DNA of 64,000 nt from REEB509 sp049314555. GTDB taxonomy: Bacteria; Pseudomonadota; Alphaproteobacteria; Caulobacterales; Aquidulcibacteraceae. The stretch spans positions 21,235 to 85,234 of the forward strand of contig JBMOEW010000009.1 in the NCBI GenBank assembly GCA_049314555.1, in the 5' to 3' direction. The notes under the pieces were generated by a model. It did no database searches. It was not told the DNA's origin and saw only the letters and a list, made by a program, of their open reading frames with translations. The translations under genes were made by a program, and so were the position numbers. Of the stretch, positions 48,264 to 57,665 are shown one piece after another; positions within the stretch are counted from its first letter, which is position 1; every line of letters starts with the position of its first letter.

Positions 48264-49169
48264 ATGTCCGCCATCCGCTTCGACGGGAAAGTCGCCATCG
48301 TCACCGGAGCAGGCGGTGGCCTAGGGCGGGCCCATGCGTTGGAGTTGGCCCGGCGCGGGGCCAAGGTGGTCATCAACGACCTCGGCGGCGCGATGGACGG
48401 CTCTGGCGGCAACTCGCAGGCAGCGCTCAAAGTCGTCGATGAAATCAAGGCCCTGGGCGGCGAAGCCATCGCCAACGGGGCCTCCGTGGCCGACGATGCT
48501 GGCGTCGCTGGCCTCGTCAAACAGACGATGGATCAATGGGGCCGGATCGACATCCTGATCGCCAATGCCGGCATCCTGCGGGACAAATCCTTCTCCAAAA
48601 TGGAAATCGCAGACTTTGACGCGGTCATGAATGTCCACCTCATGGGCACGGTCAAACCAACCAAAGCGGTTTGGGAAATCATGAAGGCCCAAAACTATGG
48701 GCGCATCGTGGTCACGACCTCTTCCACCGGCCTGTACGGCAACTTCGGCCAAGCCAATTACGGCGCGGCCAAGCTTTCCCTGGTTGGCTTCATGCACACC
48801 ATGAAGATCGAGGGGGCCAAAAACAACATCAAGGTCAACGCCATCAGCCCGGTCGCCGCCACTCGCATGACCGAAAACATCCTCACCCCCGAACTGCTCG
48901 ATGCCCTGCGCCCTGAATTCGTTACCCCCGGCGTGATGTATCTGGTGTCAGACGACGGCCCCACCGGCGCGATCCTCACCGCAGGCGCTGGCGTCTTCGC
49001 GATGGCCCGCATGTACGAGACAGAAGGTGTTTACCTGGGCAAGGACGGGGTCACGGCCGAAGAAGTGGCCGCCAACTGGGACAAAATCACAGACCCCACC
49101 GGCCAAGAGCACTACGAGCAAGGCGGCGGTCAAACCATGAAGTTCATGCGCAAGCTGGGCGGGGGCTGA
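48264..49169 (+). CDS. short-chain dehydrogenase (3-hydroxyacyl-CoA dehydrogenase-like)
   Basis: A 301-residue SDR. VAIVTGAGGGLGRAHALELA is the nucleotide loop, VVINDLGGAMDGSGG is typical of the peroxisomal multifunctional enzyme (HSD17B4/FOX2) branch, and LIANAGILRDKSFSKM and ANYGAAKLSLVGFM hold the NAG and Tyr/Lys active-site motifs. The branch acts on 3-hydroxyacyl-CoA. The ATG at 48264 is used because AGGAGC lies 8-13 bases upstream. It converges with the MFS gene. Confidence 0.92.
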   Translation: MSAIRFDGKVAIVTGAGGGLGRAHALELARRGAKVVINDLGGAMDGSGGNSQAALKVVDEIKALGGEAIANGASVADDAGVAGLVKQTMDQWGRIDILIANAGILRDKSFSKMEIADFDAVMNVHLMGTVKPTKAVWEIMKAQNYGRIVVTTSSTGLYGNFGQANYGAAKLSLVGFMHTMKIEGAKNNIKVNAISPVAATRMTENILTPELLDALRPEFVTPGVMYLVSDDGPTGAILTAGAGVFAMARMYETEGVYLGKDGVTAEEVAANWDKITDPTGQEHYEQGGGQTMKFMRKLGGG

Positions 49170-49175
49170 TCCGCG

Positions 49176-50453
49176 TCAGGTCTTGCCGCGCCCATCCAGC
49201 CGCCAAATCGGTGACAGCACGGCCAGCAACACCGTAGCCACCAACAACCCCACCGCCGGGATTAAAGCGGCGGGGCGTGCCCCAAGCTCGCCCGCCGCAA
49301 ATCCTGAAATCGCAGACCCGATCGGCGCACCGCCCATAAACCCAAGCGAATAGGTAGCAAGCACCCGCCCCAAATAGGCAGGCTCAGAGGCCGTTTGCGT
49401 AATCGTGCGGCTCATGCTCATCGCCACCCCGCACGCAAGGCCCCAGCCCCCCACGATCACACAAAACACCCAAAACGGCTTGTCCACCGCAAACGTGGCG
49501 AGCGCGCCCGCCCCAATCATGTGCGACACCAGCAACGCCCGACCCGGTCGCTCCAGCGGCGGCAACCGCGACAACGCCACCGCAGAAACAAAAGACGCGC
49601 CCCAAAAACACGCAAACAACGCGCTCAGCCGCTGGCTTTGTTCACCCGGCCCCCCGCCGTAGGTTTCGCGCACGATCAAAGGAAACAGCACCTGGAAGGT
49701 GCCGATCACAAACACCCCCACAAACGCCGCCGACCACAACATCGGCCCCATCACCTGGTTCTTGAACGCGTAGGCCAACCCCGCCTTCACATCGCCAAAC
49801 GCCGACGCCACAGACCGCCCAGCTCCAGGCGGCGGCGGGGCTTGAAGCCGCAGCGCAAACAGCGCGCTCACCGCCATCGCCAACGCCAAAACCGCAAAGA
49901 ACGGGCCCGGTGCTGCCCCAGCCAGCTGCGCCACCAGAATGCCCAGGATCTGGGCGCCGATCTGCACCGCGGTGGTGGCAGCCGCCGCCTTTGGCAGCGC
50001 CATCCCGTGGCCCCGCGCCCGGTCGCGTTCGATCACGCCGTTAAGGGCGGCATCCCGGATCGGCAACATGAACGCCGCCAACGTGCCCATCGCGAAAGCA
50101 TAGGCGATGGCCCAGCCAAGGTTCAGACCGCCGATCGCGGCGATCCCGGCAAGGGCCAGCGCCGGCACCGCAAATAGCGCCTGCAGCGCGCCAAGCGCAG
50201 GCCCAGCCCGCACCCGCTCTGCCAGCACCCCGCCCCACAGCAAAAACACCACCATTGGACCGGTCAGCGTCATTTGCGCAAGCCCCACCTCCGCCGGGCT
50301 CGCCTCCAGCACAAACGTCACCAACGACGGAAACAGCACAAACTGCAGCCCGAACGCAAAGAAATACAGCCCCACCGTCCCCAAATAGATCGGGAACTCC
50401 CGCACCGGGCGCGGAGGCTTTGGATTTCGGCTGGGGGCAGGCTCGGGCGACAT
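49176..50453 (-). CDS. MFS transporter (MFS_3-type)
   Basis: A 425-residue major facilitator with about 12 hydrophobic segments. After a polar, Pro-rich N-terminus (about 22 residues), the first helix begins LGTVGLYFFAFGLQFVLFPS. The loop between TM2 and TM3 (LLWGGVLAERVRAGPALGAL) is the conserved MFS motif A variant. The second half repeats the pattern (LFACFWGASFVSAVALSRL). The subgroup resembles EntS-like exporters. The substrate is unknown and no neighbour explains it. Confidence 0.88.
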   Translation of the reverse strand: MSPEPAPSRNPKPPRPVREFPIYLGTVGLYFFAFGLQFVLFPSLVTFVLEASPAEVGLAQMTLTGPMVVFLLWGGVLAERVRAGPALGALQALFAVPALALAGIAAIGGLNLGWAIAYAFAMGTLAAFMLPIRDAALNGVIERDRARGHGMALPKAAAATTAVQIGAQILGILVAQLAGAAPGPFFAVLALAMAVSALFALRLQAPPPPGAGRSVASAFGDVKAGLAYAFKNQVMGPMLWSAAFVGVFVIGTFQVLFPLIVRETYGGGPGEQSQRLSALFACFWGASFVSAVALSRLPPLERPGRALLVSHMIGAGALATFAVDKPFWVFCVIVGGWGLACGVAMSMSRTITQTASEPAYLGRVLATYSLGFMGGAPIGSAISGFAAGELGARPAALIPAVGLLVATVLLAVLSPIWRLDGRGKT

Positions 50454-50605
50454 CAGCTAACCGTTGCACCCCCGTTCGGGGGCCAATCCGTGCCCCTGTG
50501 CAGGCATTGTACCAACCAAACGCGCCATCGCGAACGTGGTTGACGCCCCCTTAACCGTTTACCCGAATACCTTGCCGATATCCTAAAGCCGGAGCAGCAA
50601 GGCCA

Positions 50606-51835
50606 ATGGCCACCGCAACTTCCCCCGACAACGAATTTGCGTTGACCGCATTGGCAGACGGTTTCGAGAACGGCTTGGCAAGTCGCGCCCAGCTCACCGC
50701 GCGTTTGTCGGAGTTGGTCACCTGGCCCGCGACCCGTATGCAGCCGCACGAGCGCCAACTCGCCGCTGACTTGTTGATGGGCTTGATGCGCTCGGCCAAT
50801 GCGGCGGTGCGTGAAAAGCTGGCCGAGCGCCTGGCCCGCGTGGAAGACGCCCCAAAGGCCCTCCTGCGCTACCTCGCCCGCGATGAAATCACCGTGGCCC
50901 GAAAGCTTCTGGAAGAAGGGATCGGGTTCGACGATAGCGATCTGGTCTCCACGATCCGCCATGCGATGTTGCCGCATTGGCGCGCGATCGCCGGCCGCAA
51001 AGGCCTGACCGAGATCGTCACTGAAGCACTGCTTCAAACCGGCGAACCAGAGGTCGTGCGCGCGGTGCTGGCAAATCAGCACGCAAAACTGTCCCAGCCT
51101 GGGGTTGATTTTGCGCTGGCGGCGTCCCGGCGCAACCGCGCCCTGGTGGACCTGTTGCTGCAACGCCCCGAATTGCGCCCAACCCAGGCTTTGGTGCTGT
51201 TTTGGTGGTCAGACTTCCCCCAGCGCAGCCAAATCGTTCGCCGCTACGCCGCCGAACGCCAAACCTTGATCACGGAACTGGCCGATCTGTTTGCCATGGC
51301 TTCGCGCGAGGATTGGCAAGACTCCGAATCGCGCAAGGCCCTGCAGGTGATCGAGCGCCGCCAGCGCAACCGCGCAGCCCTCAGCCGCAGCCCCTTTGCA
51401 AGCCTCGAAGAGGCCGTCGCTGCCTCCGAAGTCCATGGCATGACCAAAAAGAGCGCCACCGAAATCGGCTATCTCTGCGGCCTCAAGCCCATGACGATCA
51501 TCCGCATTTTTGCGGATAAGGGCGGCGAGCCGATCGGCGTTTTGGCAAAGGCTGTGGGGCTAAAGCGCGCCAGCCTCGATCTGCTCTGGGGAGCGCTGCG
51601 GCGCTCCAAGGGAAACCCCGCCCTGCAAGACACGCCCTATGGGCGCACCTTGTACATCTTTGATGTCCTGTCTTCAGCCAAGGCCCAAACGGCCCTGCGC
51701 TATTGGAACTGGAGCTTCAGCGCCGAAGCCGAACAACTCACCGTCGAAGACCTGCAAGAGCAGGGCGATAGCGTTGGCATCACGCCAGCGCGCCGCAACG
51801 CAGCACTCTTGAACCTGCGCGTCGCCGACGACTAG
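50606..51835 (+). CDS. DUF2336 domain protein
   Basis: A 409-residue soluble, largely helical protein of the DUF2336 family, found mainly in alphaproteobacteria with unknown function. Helical-repeat segments such as MRSANAAVREKLAERLARVE and DAPKALLRYLARDEITVARK are followed by RNRALVDLLLQRPELRPTQA and a C-terminal region rich in conserved Trp/Tyr (ALRYWNWSFSAEAEQL). A promoter-like TTGACG at 50540-50545 with GAATAC at 50565-50570 lies 40 bases before the gene. It stands alone between the divergent MFS gene and the convergent ATM1 gene. Confidence 0.86.
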   Translation: MATATSPDNEFALTALADGFENGLASRAQLTARLSELVTWPATRMQPHERQLAADLLMGLMRSANAAVREKLAERLARVEDAPKALLRYLARDEITVARKLLEEGIGFDDSDLVSTIRHAMLPHWRAIAGRKGLTEIVTEALLQTGEPEVVRAVLANQHAKLSQPGVDFALAASRRNRALVDLLLQRPELRPTQALVLFWWSDFPQRSQIVRRYAAERQTLITELADLFAMASREDWQDSESRKALQVIERRQRNRAALSRSPFASLEEAVAASEVHGMTKKSATEIGYLCGLKPMTIIRIFADKGGEPIGVLAKAVGLKRASLDLLWGALRRSKGNPALQDTPYGRTLYIFDVLSSAKAQTALRYWNWSFSAEAEQLTVEDLQEQGDSVGITPARRNAALLNLRVADD

Positions 51836-51861
51836 CAAGCCCGCATCGCGCACCGTTGCGA

Positions 51862-53688
51862 TCACTCCGCCACAACCGCCATCCGCGCGGGCGGGTCTTC
51901 GGCCTGCCGTCGCCAGAGCTCGGCGTATTCTCCCCCAAGCGCGATCAGCTCGCCATGACGCCCGCGCTCCACAATATGCCCGTTCTTCAGAACAAGGATT
52001 TGGTCAGCCCCCGCGATGGTGGAAAGCCGGTGCGCAACCACTACGATGGTGCGTCCTTTGGAGGCTTCATCGAGGGCAATTTGCACCTCCTGCTCGGTGC
52101 GGCTGTCTAAAGAAGACGTCGCCTCATCCAACACCAGGATGCGCGGGTTCTTTAGCACCACCCGGGCAATCCCCACACGCTGCTTTTCCCCACCAGAGAG
52201 CTTCAAGCCCCGTTCACCCACTTTGGTGTCCCAGCCGTCCGGCAGCCCCTCAATGAAGGCAAGCAGTTGTGCCGCGCGCGCGGCCGCATCGAGGTCAGCT
52301 TGTGAGGCCTCTGGGTGCCCGTAGGCGATGTTGTAGCGGATGGTATCGTTGAACAGGACCACGTCCTGCGGCACCAAACCTAAAGCCTCGCGCAGACTGT
52401 CCTGTGTAACGCCGCGCAGATCTTGGCCATCGATACTCACCGTCCCGGCTTCAGGATCATAGAACCGAAACAACAACTTCAAGATCGTGCTTTTACCGGC
52501 CCCGCTTGCCCCCACAACGGCGGTGGTCGTGCCGGGCTTCACCTGAAACGACACCCCCTCCAGACCCGCAATCCGCCCATCGTGCGAAAACCGCACGTCC
52601 TCAAAGGTGACAGCGCCAGCGCCGCGGCGCAGGGCGATGGCATCGGCGCGGTCTGCCACATCTGGCTTTTCGTCCAACAGGGAAAACATCTTCTCCATGT
52701 CGATCGAGCTTTGTTTGATCTCGCGGTAGGCAAACCCCAAAATGTTCAGCGGCGTATACAGGTTCAGCATGATCAAGATCACCGCCGTGATGTCGCCGGG
52801 CCCCATGCGCTGGTCGCTGGTCATCAACCCCGCCATGACCACCATCCCCACCAGACCGACGTTCATGATCAAGGCCTGCGCCACGTTCAGCATGACGAGC
52901 GACGTGTTCGACCGAACCGCAGCATTGGCATACCCAGCGAGCGCCCGATCGAACCGCTCCGTTTCGCGCTTCTCGGCCCCAAACGCCTTGACCGTCTCGT
53001 AGTTCAACAGCGAGTCCACCGCCCGGCCCGCCGTCTCACTGTCCCGCTCGTTCAGCTCCCGGCGAAACTGCAACCGCCATTCGGTGATCCAGAACGTGAG
53101 CCCGGCATAAATCACCACCGTGCCGGCCGCGATCAAGGCAAACACGCCGCCATACTTCCAGGCGAGCACGCCCGCCGCCAAAGCGAGTTCAATCACGGTC
53201 GGCGCGATATTGAACGCCAGAAAGCGCAGCAGAAAGTCGATCGCCCGCACCCCGCGCTCAATCGTGCGGTGCAGGCTGCCGGTGCGTTTGGTCTGGTGGA
53301 ATTTCACCGAAAGACTGTGAACATGGGCAAACACGGCGGTGCCCGCCCGCCGCTGGGCTTCCTCTGAGATCGGCTGAAAAATCGCGTCGCGAACTTGCGG
53401 CCCAGCAGTCGACACAAACCGCAACGCCCCCCAGAACGCCGCCAAAGCCACAAAAACATGGAGCGCCCCGGTCGTATCGCCGCTCGACAACCGGTTGACC
53501 CCATCTGCCAAAACCAGCGGCGCAAACACCGCAATCACCTTGGCCGCCAGCGTGAGCACAAACGCCACCACCAACCGCGGGCGCACGCCGGGCCCTTTAA
53601 GACCGCCAATCAAGCGCATGATCCGCCCGATGCTGGCATAGAGCGGCGGCGAAGGATCGGCAGGGGTTGCGGTCGATTGTGGGGGCAT
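51862..53688 (-). CDS. ATM1-type ABC exporter
   Basis: A 608-residue half-transporter with six TM helices fused to an ATPase domain. LLNYETVKAFGAEKRETERF is the hallmark of the ATM1/HMT1/ABCB7 group, which exports glutathione-linked sulfur or metal compounds. ATPase marks: VVGASGAGKST, Q-loop LGLVPQDVVLF, signature LSGGEKQRVGIARV, Walker B ILVLDEATSSLD and the switch His in VVVAHRLSTI. Bacterial members, such as that of Novosphingobium, protect against mercury or silver. The ATG at 53688 was used; the upstream frame to 53730 is short. Confidence 0.94.
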   Translation of the reverse strand: MPPQSTATPADPSPPLYASIGRIMRLIGGLKGPGVRPRLVVAFVLTLAAKVIAVFAPLVLADGVNRLSSGDTTGALHVFVALAAFWGALRFVSTAGPQVRDAIFQPISEEAQRRAGTAVFAHVHSLSVKFHQTKRTGSLHRTIERGVRAIDFLLRFLAFNIAPTVIELALAAGVLAWKYGGVFALIAAGTVVIYAGLTFWITEWRLQFRRELNERDSETAGRAVDSLLNYETVKAFGAEKRETERFDRALAGYANAAVRSNTSLVMLNVAQALIMNVGLVGMVVMAGLMTSDQRMGPGDITAVILIMLNLYTPLNILGFAYREIKQSSIDMEKMFSLLDEKPDVADRADAIALRRGAGAVTFEDVRFSHDGRIAGLEGVSFQVKPGTTTAVVGASGAGKSTILKLLFRFYDPEAGTVSIDGQDLRGVTQDSLREALGLVPQDVVLFNDTIRYNIAYGHPEASQADLDAAARAAQLLAFIEGLPDGWDTKVGERGLKLSGGEKQRVGIARVVLKNPRILVLDEATSSLDSRTEQEVQIALDEASKGRTIVVVAHRLSTIAGADQILVLKNGHIVERGRHGELIALGGEYAELWRRQAEDPPARMAVVAE

Positions 53689-53809
53689 CGCGTGCACATA
53701 GGCACAATCGCAAGGCGCGGCAATTGCCACGCGCTGGCCCCTAGCGCCCTCGCGCCATTGCCAGCTTAGCCCCAGAGTGCAAAATGATCAGCCAAATCCG
53801 GGGGTCGGC

Positions 53810-54580
53810 ATGGAACGGGTCCAACGCTATCGTCAGACTGTCGCCAACATCCTGATTGCCTGCGCAGCTTTCGTCGGCGCGCTTGTGGGCCTGATGCAAG
53901 ACGCGCTGCAAATGGCAGCGCAGCAAAATACGCTAGACGACGTGGCCGACAAGATCGCCTCGAACCAGGCCTTTGGCTTGGCTGCCAGCATTTTCTTCGT
54001 GATGCTGTTTGGCTTTATTGCCTTTGGCGCGGCCTACGTTCTGTTTGATCGGTGGCGCTTCTTGCGACGCTTGGTTCTGGGCCGCCATGACATCGAAGGC
54101 TACTGGTTTGACGCCCTCATAGACCAGAATGGGCAGCCCCGCGGCTACGGCTACATCAACATTTCAGTTACAGAAAACGGCCCGCACGTCGAAGGGTGGA
54201 GCCTAGACGAGCAGGGCCGCGAAACCGGTCACTTCGTGTCAAAGGCGGCGGAGTTCGATAACTTCATCCTCACCTTCATTTATTCCAAGGTCACCGCCGC
54301 AGACATCGAAGACATGGGCCTGTCGCGGTTCGTGTTCTCCACCAACGATGGCCGCCCCAACCGCTACAGCGGAGACTTCATCTCGCGCCAATCGCCCCTC
54401 ACAAGGACATCAGCGATCCGCATCGAAGACAAGCTCACTGTGAAAACGCTGCGATCCACCCGCCCAACGCAGCAACAAATTGCAGCGCTCTGCGATCGGA
54501 TGCACCGTCACTTAGGGATAACGCCAGCCCAAGGCCCCACGCGCGAAACCGCTTTTGAGAAAAGTGTAGGCGCAGCCTAA
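53810..54580 (+). CDS. two-TM, beta-strand-rich protein (Cap15/S-2TMbeta-like)
   Basis: A 256-residue protein with two membrane helices (about 13-33 and 56-80) and a soluble C-terminal part made mostly of predicted beta strands: HDIEGYWFDALIDQNGQPRG, GYINISVTENGPHVEGW, FDNFILTFIYSK and FVFSTNDGRPNRYSGDFI. The topology resembles the S-2TMbeta domain, as in the CBASS membrane effector Cap15 (two TM helices plus a beta-barrel). No cyclase or other CBASS gene is near. A GTG at 53777 would add 11 residues; the ATG at 53810 seems likelier. It overlaps the end of gltX by 4 bases. Function is unknown. Confidence 0.7.
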   Translation: MERVQRYRQTVANILIACAAFVGALVGLMQDALQMAAQQNTLDDVADKIASNQAFGLAASIFFVMLFGFIAFGAAYVLFDRWRFLRRLVLGRHDIEGYWFDALIDQNGQPRGYGYINISVTENGPHVEGWSLDEQGRETGHFVSKAAEFDNFILTFIYSKVTAADIEDMGLSRFVFSTNDGRPNRYSGDFISRQSPLTRTSAIRIEDKLTVKTLRSTRPTQQQIAALCDRMHRHLGITPAQGPTRETAFEKSVGAA

Positions 54581-55914
54581 TCCACCTGCCCAAGCAGCCG
54601 CGCCCGCGCCTTATCTGGGCCGATCAGGGCAAACAGCACGCCCATATCTGGGCCATGATCAAGCCCAGTCAGCGCCTGGCGCAGCGGCATGAACAACCCT
54701 TTGCCCTTGGCACCAGTTTTCTCTTTCACGGCCTCGGTGAAGGCCTTCCAGCTGCCGCCATCAAACGGACCCGCCGGGACGAGCTCTGCGGCGGCTTGTG
54801 CAAACGCCGGATCGGCAATCAGCGGCGTCACCGTGCCTTGCGCAACCTGCGCCCATTGGCCAGCATCCCCAAACAGCACCAGATTGGCCCGGATCGCTTC
54901 CCAAAAACCCTGCCCCAGATCAGCCCCAATCGCAGCCAACCGCGGCTGCGCTTCGGCATAAGGCATCGCGTGCAAGAGCCCTGCGTTCAGGCGCTTTAGC
55001 TCTTCCACGTCGTAACGCGCCGGCGCCCTGCCAATCTTGGCAAAATCGAATTCCTCGGTCAGCTGCGCCAAGCTCTCGCGGATCTCCACCGCGTCAGACG
55101 TGCCAAGCTTCGCCAAATGCGACAGGATCGCCAGTGGCTCAAATCCGTCCTCGCGCAACTCCATCACCGAGAGCGACCCAAGCCGTTTAGACAGCCCAGC
55201 CCCATCAGCCCCCACCAAAAGCGGGAAGTGCCCAAACATCGGCACCTTTCCCCCAAGCGCTTCAAACACCTCGACCTGCACCCCTGTATTGGTGACGTGG
55301 TCTTCCCCGCGCACGATGTGGGTGATTTCAAAGTCGATGTCGTCCACCACGCTGGGCAGGGTGTAAAGATAAGCGCCGTCCTCACGGATCAGCACCGGGT
55401 CCGAGAGGCTCGCGGTATCCACCGTTTGCGCCCCGCGCACCAGATCGGTCCAGTTCTGCCGCGCCCCAGACAGCTTGAACCGCCAATGCGGCGCGCGGCC
55501 CTCAGCCACAAACGCGTCCCGCTCTTCTTCCGTCATTTTCAGCGCGGCGCGGTCATAAACCGGCGGACGCCCGCGGCTTTGCGCGATCCGCTTTTTGCGC
55601 TCCAACTCATCAGCGGTCTCATAGCACGGGTACAACAGCCCAGCCGCCTTCAGCTTCGCCGCCGCCGCATCATAGGCCTCAAACCGGGCCGACTGGTTGG
55701 CCCGCGACTGCCAATTGAGCCCCAGCCAAGACAGGTCCGCTTCGATGCCCTCTTCGAACGCCTTGGTGGAGCGGGCGAGGTCGGTGTCATCAATCCGCAG
55801 CAACACTTCGCCCCCGCTCTTGAGGGCAAACAACCAGTTGAGCAGGGCGGTGCGGATATTGCCCACATGCAGCCGCCCTGTGGGCGACGGCGCGAAACGC
55901 AAACGGACAGTCAT
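54577..55914 (-). CDS. gltX: glutamyl-tRNA synthetase
   Basis: A 445-residue class I synthetase that charges tRNA-Glu. The HIGH-type motif is FAPSPTGRLHVGN and the KMSKS-type motif is AGLSKRLGS. RIDDTDLARSTKAFEEGIEA and HIVRGEDHVTNTGVQ are the usual conserved stretches. The start at 55914 gives MTVRLRFAPSP; an upstream in-frame ATG at 55935 is less likely. Alphaproteobacteria often have two GltX paralogues, one of which may also charge tRNA-Gln; which this one is cannot be told here. Confidence 0.97.
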   Translation of the reverse strand: MTVRLRFAPSPTGRLHVGNIRTALLNWLFALKSGGEVLLRIDDTDLARSTKAFEEGIEADLSWLGLNWQSRANQSARFEAYDAAAAKLKAAGLLYPCYETADELERKKRIAQSRGRPPVYDRAALKMTEEERDAFVAEGRAPHWRFKLSGARQNWTDLVRGAQTVDTASLSDPVLIREDGAYLYTLPSVVDDIDFEITHIVRGEDHVTNTGVQVEVFEALGGKVPMFGHFPLLVGADGAGLSKRLGSLSVMELREDGFEPLAILSHLAKLGTSDAVEIRESLAQLTEEFDFAKIGRAPARYDVEELKRLNAGLLHAMPYAEAQPRLAAIGADLGQGFWEAIRANLVLFGDAGQWAQVAQGTVTPLIADPAFAQAAAELVPAGPFDGGSWKAFTEAVKEKTGAKGKGLFMPLRQALTGLDHGPDMGVLFALIGPDKARARLLGQVD

Positions 55915-56046
55915 CAGGGGATCGGTTTCCAACAAATCGAAGGCAAGCCGGCGTTATGCGGGTTTACCGCCGCCGGTTCAAGCCAAGCTGGCCGCGGCGG
56001 CCGCTGCCACGATGTCTCGTAGGCCGCAGCTTGCCGCGCTTCCTAT

Positions 56047-56418
56047 TCAAAACCCGCACGCCCGGCGGATGCGCGCCTCTGCCTCAGGACCTTCAAACAC
56101 CCGCTGGCGGGTGGGCGTGCGAAACACAAGGCTCGCCTGCCCATCGCCGGTTTGGATGATGTTGGCGCTGGTGCCGCGCCCCCAGGTGACGATGCAGGCG
56201 GCGTTGTCGTTTCCAAACTGGCCGATCACGGCGGTCTGCTCTTGGCCGCGCTGCACCACGCCGGCGGCATTGCCGTCGCCCGCCTGCACCACCACCACAC
56301 GGTTGTTTTGCGCCTGCGGTGCAAACCGGTTGGGATTGGAGCCAGGCCGCATCGCCTGCGCGCTGGCATCAGCCACAAACGCCAACGCCAACGCCGCCAA
56401 CACAAAACCCCGGATCAT
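56047..56418 (-). CDS. csgB: curlin-repeat minor subunit (CsgB-like)
   Basis: A 123-residue secreted protein with a signal peptide ending VADASAQ. About four curlin-type half repeats follow: VVQAGDGNAA, VQRGQEQTAV, GQFGNDNAAC and IIQTGDGQAS. These Q-x-G-x-x-N patterns build the beta-solenoid of curli amyloid. The C-terminal 30 residues (TRQRVFEGPEAEARIRRACGF) depart from the repeat and could anchor it, as in CsgB. Two Cys are present. It overlaps csgH by 4 bases, in the order csgA-like, csgH, csgB-like. Confidence 0.82.
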   Translation of the reverse strand: MIRGFVLAALALAFVADASAQAMRPGSNPNRFAPQAQNNRVVVVQAGDGNAAGVVQRGQEQTAVIGQFGNDNAACIVTWGRGTSANIIQTGDGQASLVFRTPTRQRVFEGPEAEARIRRACGF

Positions 56419-56876
56419 GAGCCCACCTCCCGCCGGCACACCACGCCCGCGCGGTTTTCCATCACCAAAAGCGCCCGATAGCGCGCCCCGCGTCCCATGC
56501 TCAGATCGGCCGAACCCAACGTGGTTCGCTCCGCCCGCACCAACGAAAAGGCGCCGCCCTGGGTAATGTCGGAAGAGCCGTTGGCGTCGCTGCGGGTGAG
56601 CACAAAACTGAACTCCCCTGAAATCGCGTCGTCACTGCGCGCCACCGGCGCAAACCGCACACCCTGCGCGGTCGGCGTCACGCGAATATCGCACCACACC
56701 GAAGGCGGCGCATAACGGGTGGACTCCACCGGAACCACAACCGCCGGCGCAACCGCTGCAGGGGCGGCCGCCACATGGGGTGGCGGGTCAGACGCGGCTA
56801 CCGCCTCCGGTGCCGCCGCCGCAGCGCACGCGCTAAGCGCCAATAGCCCCGCCACCGCATAAAAAGCCTTACGCAT
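56415..56876 (-). CDS. csgH: CsgH-like curli chaperone lipoprotein
   Basis: A 153-residue protein with a lipoprotein-like signal (LLALSACAAA), a Pro/Ala-rich linker and a single beta-sandwich domain starting VWCDIRVTPTAQGVRF. GSSDITQGGAFSLVRAERT and the C-terminal ENRAGVVCRREV match CsgH, the alphaproteobacterial counterpart of CsgC that blocks premature amyloid formation. The two Cys at the domain ends match those of CsgH. The lipobox would make it membrane-bound, which is unusual for CsgH. The ATG at 56876 has AGGACAGG upstream. Confidence 0.8.
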   Translation of the reverse strand: MRKAFYAVAGLLALSACAAAAAPEAVAASDPPPHVAAAPAAVAPAVVVPVESTRYAPPSVWCDIRVTPTAQGVRFAPVARSDDAISGEFSFVLTRSDANGSSDITQGGAFSLVRAERTTLGSADLSMGRGARYRALLVMENRAGVVCRREVGS

Positions 56877-56941
56877 ATCCTGTCCTTTCAAAGCTGGGCG
56901 GCGAGGCACCAACCGGCACCCCGCCGCATCGGTTGAAGGCA

Positions 56942-57442
56942 TCATTGGCCTTGAATGACCACGGTGATGTTGTTGTTGCCGCCCTGCCGCACGACGGCAT
57001 CTTGGCCATTGCCCACTTGGATGATGGCAGAGGTGTTGTTCACCCCGGATTGGTCGGTCAGGGCCCGGTTATCGGCCCCGAACTGGGCAATGCCGGCGGT
57101 GTTGCCAAGCCCGTATTGGTAGATGTCACCCTGCAGGCGGCGTCCGTTCTGCCCGGTCACAGCCAGGTTATCCACACCCCGCTGTTCGGTGATCGCAGAA
57201 TTGCGCGTTCCACCCTGTTCCATGCGCAAATAGTTGTTGCGCCCGTTTTGCACTGCGCGGCTGAACTGGCCCCGCCCGTTCTGGCCGATCACCGCGCCGT
57301 TGCGCTGGCCGTTCTGGGTAGCGGCGGCACCATTATCCACGCCCCATTGCGTGACTGAGGTTCGGTTTTGCGCGCTGGCTTCCATCGCCCCAAAGCTGGC
57401 GAGGAGGGCGAGGGCGGCGGCGGCTGTAAGACTGCGTTTCAT
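56942..57442 (-). CDS. csgA: curlin-repeat major subunit (CsgA-like)
   Basis: A 166-residue secreted protein. After the signal peptide (LALLASFGAMEASAQ) about twelve Q-x-G-x-x-N half repeats follow, for example VTQWGVDNGA, ATQNGQRNGA, IGQNGRGQFS, MEQGGTRNSA, TEQRGVDNLA, IAQFGADNRA and LTDQSGVNNTS. The Gln/Asn ladder is the curli amyloid fold. There is no Cys. It is first in the three-gene curli subunit operon. The secretion genes csgG, csgE and csgF are not in the window. The DNA itself is repetitive, which favours variation in repeat number. Confidence 0.9.
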   Translation of the reverse strand: MKRSLTAAAALALLASFGAMEASAQNRTSVTQWGVDNGAAATQNGQRNGAVIGQNGRGQFSRAVQNGRNNYLRMEQGGTRNSAITEQRGVDNLAVTGQNGRRLQGDIYQYGLGNTAGIAQFGADNRALTDQSGVNNTSAIIQVGNGQDAVVRQGGNNNITVVIQGQ

Positions 57443-57665
57443 GGGCTCTGCTCCCGTTATGGTTGGTGTCGCTCAGCGCTCCCTCGCAGGCACCGCGACG
57501 CCCTCAGGTATCGTCCCCTCCATCTGAGCGGCACTTGAATGAACGCGTCAGACGATCTTCAGTTGGCCACCAGCCCCGATCGGCACCGATAACAAGTTTC
57601 GCGACGCCCTAGCGGTCCAGCGCCCAGCCCGTTAGGGTGGGGAAAATCAAGGAAGACCCCACCCC

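Noticed and set aside
53810..54580. A CBASS operon around the Cap15-like gene
   Set aside because: No cyclase, Cap2/Cap3 or other CBASS gene lies on either side; the neighbours are an ATM1 exporter and gltX.
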